Source: an uncultured Prevotella sp. (GTDB taxonomy: Bacteria; Bacteroidota; Bacteroidia; Bacteroidales; Bacteroidaceae). From it: DNA of 33,361 nt. Position 1 is the first letter of the stretch. Each line of letters starts with the position of its first letter. Made by a program: the position numbers and the translations under genes. Positions 33,007 to 33,361 of this stretch are shown here, in pieces. The notes under the pieces are model-generated. The model was given only the letters and a program-made list of their open reading frames with translations. It searched no databases and had not been told where the DNA came from. Location: contig URDM01000025.1 in NCBI GenBank assembly GCA_900546575.1, forward strand, positions 1-33,361, read 5' to 3'.

Positions 33007-33020
33007 TGTACAATATTTGC

Positions 33021-33156
33021 ATTTGCTCTTCAAAAGGACAACTTTAGCATTCCCGAAGGGCAACTTTAGCTCTTCAAAAGGACCTCCGTTGCAACGCAAT
33101 AAGGGCTTCTTTGCATTCCAAATGTAATCGTTTGGGATGTAAAGAAGCCCTTTTTT
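33021..33156. repeat. Repeat element with 22-bp iterons and long hairpin, copy 2
   Basis: Units beginning AAGGACAAC / AAGGGCAAC / AAGGACCTC start at 33034, 33056 and 33078, a 22-bp period. They are followed by AAGGGCTTCTTT (33101-33112) and its perfect complement at 33141-33152 with six T at the end. The layout and most bases match 8966-9150. Here the hairpin is placed to terminate the malQ-susA transcript. From 33157 to 33361 I find no gene; short frames there carry no recognisable domain. Confidence 0.7.
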
Positions 33157-33361
33157 ATGTTTTGAAGTGTTGTAATATCACTGATTTACAGTCTATTAGG
33201 AATGAAAGCCGATATTGGATTGTGTCGTTATTCTTTCCTAAATTAGCGGACACGCTTACTGCAAGACTTATCTGGACACAGGCATTTTCATGTTCAATTT
33301 AATCTTTGATATAGATGACAACAGGGGTAATATACGCTCGTGTCTCCAGTATTGGTGACAG

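Noticed and set aside
33157..33361. Possible transposase or integrase fragment at the right edge
   Set aside because: Short frames on both strands show no recognisable domain and no inverted-repeat end could be defined.

Overview
The window reads as chromosomal DNA of a Bacteroidales bacterium, most likely Prevotella/Segatella (Prevotellaceae). The grounds are a SusC/SusD/SusE/SusF cluster with lipoprotein signals, GH97 (SusB-type) and GH13 (SusA-type) enzymes, a type IX-like C-terminal tail on a secreted amylase, absence of clear Shine-Dalgarno sequences, and several promoters of the Bacteroidota type (TTTG, about 20 bases, TAnnTTTG). The genus is an inference from family resemblance; no 16S gene is present.

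Layout. Positions 1-265 hold a terminator of an off-window gene and a strong hairpin. Positions 266-8676 are mostly housekeeping genes on the minus strand: a Ser-type sulfatase, an EFR1-type flavodoxin/ferredoxin protein, a DUF1573 protein, mannose-1-phosphate guanylyltransferase followed by phosphoserine phosphatase, a small unknown protein, a Lys/Ala/Thr-tailed winged-helix protein, and aspartyl-tRNA synthetase. A possible free-standing small RNA lies on the plus strand at about 1808-1918.

From 9443 to 33006 the window is one starch/maltodextrin utilisation region. A secreted GH13 alpha-amylase (9443-11461) lies downstream of a susC-susD-susE-susF operon (minus strand, 21372 to 13742). An AT-rich AAA ATPase gene sits between them. 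Divergent from susC is a LacI-family regulator, followed by an SLC45-type sugar transporter, then the plus-strand run malQ (two CBM20 plus GH77) - susB (GH97) - pullulanase - susA (GH13). The proposed flow is: surface amylase and SusDEF bind and cut starch, SusC imports oligosaccharides, periplasmic SusA, SusB and pullulanase reduce them to maltose and glucose, the MFS protein carries sugar across the inner membrane, and MalQ processes maltose in the cytoplasm.

The most interesting signals are regulatory and mobile. A palindrome, TGCAAACGTTTGCA or close variants, occurs at four intergenic places in this region. In each case its centre lies 68.5-69.5 bp from the last base of a -7 box, which points to one regulon, probably controlled by the LacI-type protein, and probably by activation because no -33 box is seen. 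The amylase promoter is present twice in tandem; the distal copy runs into an intrinsic terminator after about 125 nt, so it may make a short regulated RNA. A MITE-like family of about 171 bp with 7-bp target duplications flanks the amylase on both sides (3 differences between the copies), and a third copy lies between the -7 box and the start of the winged-helix gene. A second repeat family combines 22-bp units with a long hairpin. Three palindromes spaced exactly 33 bp apart precede the ATPase gene.
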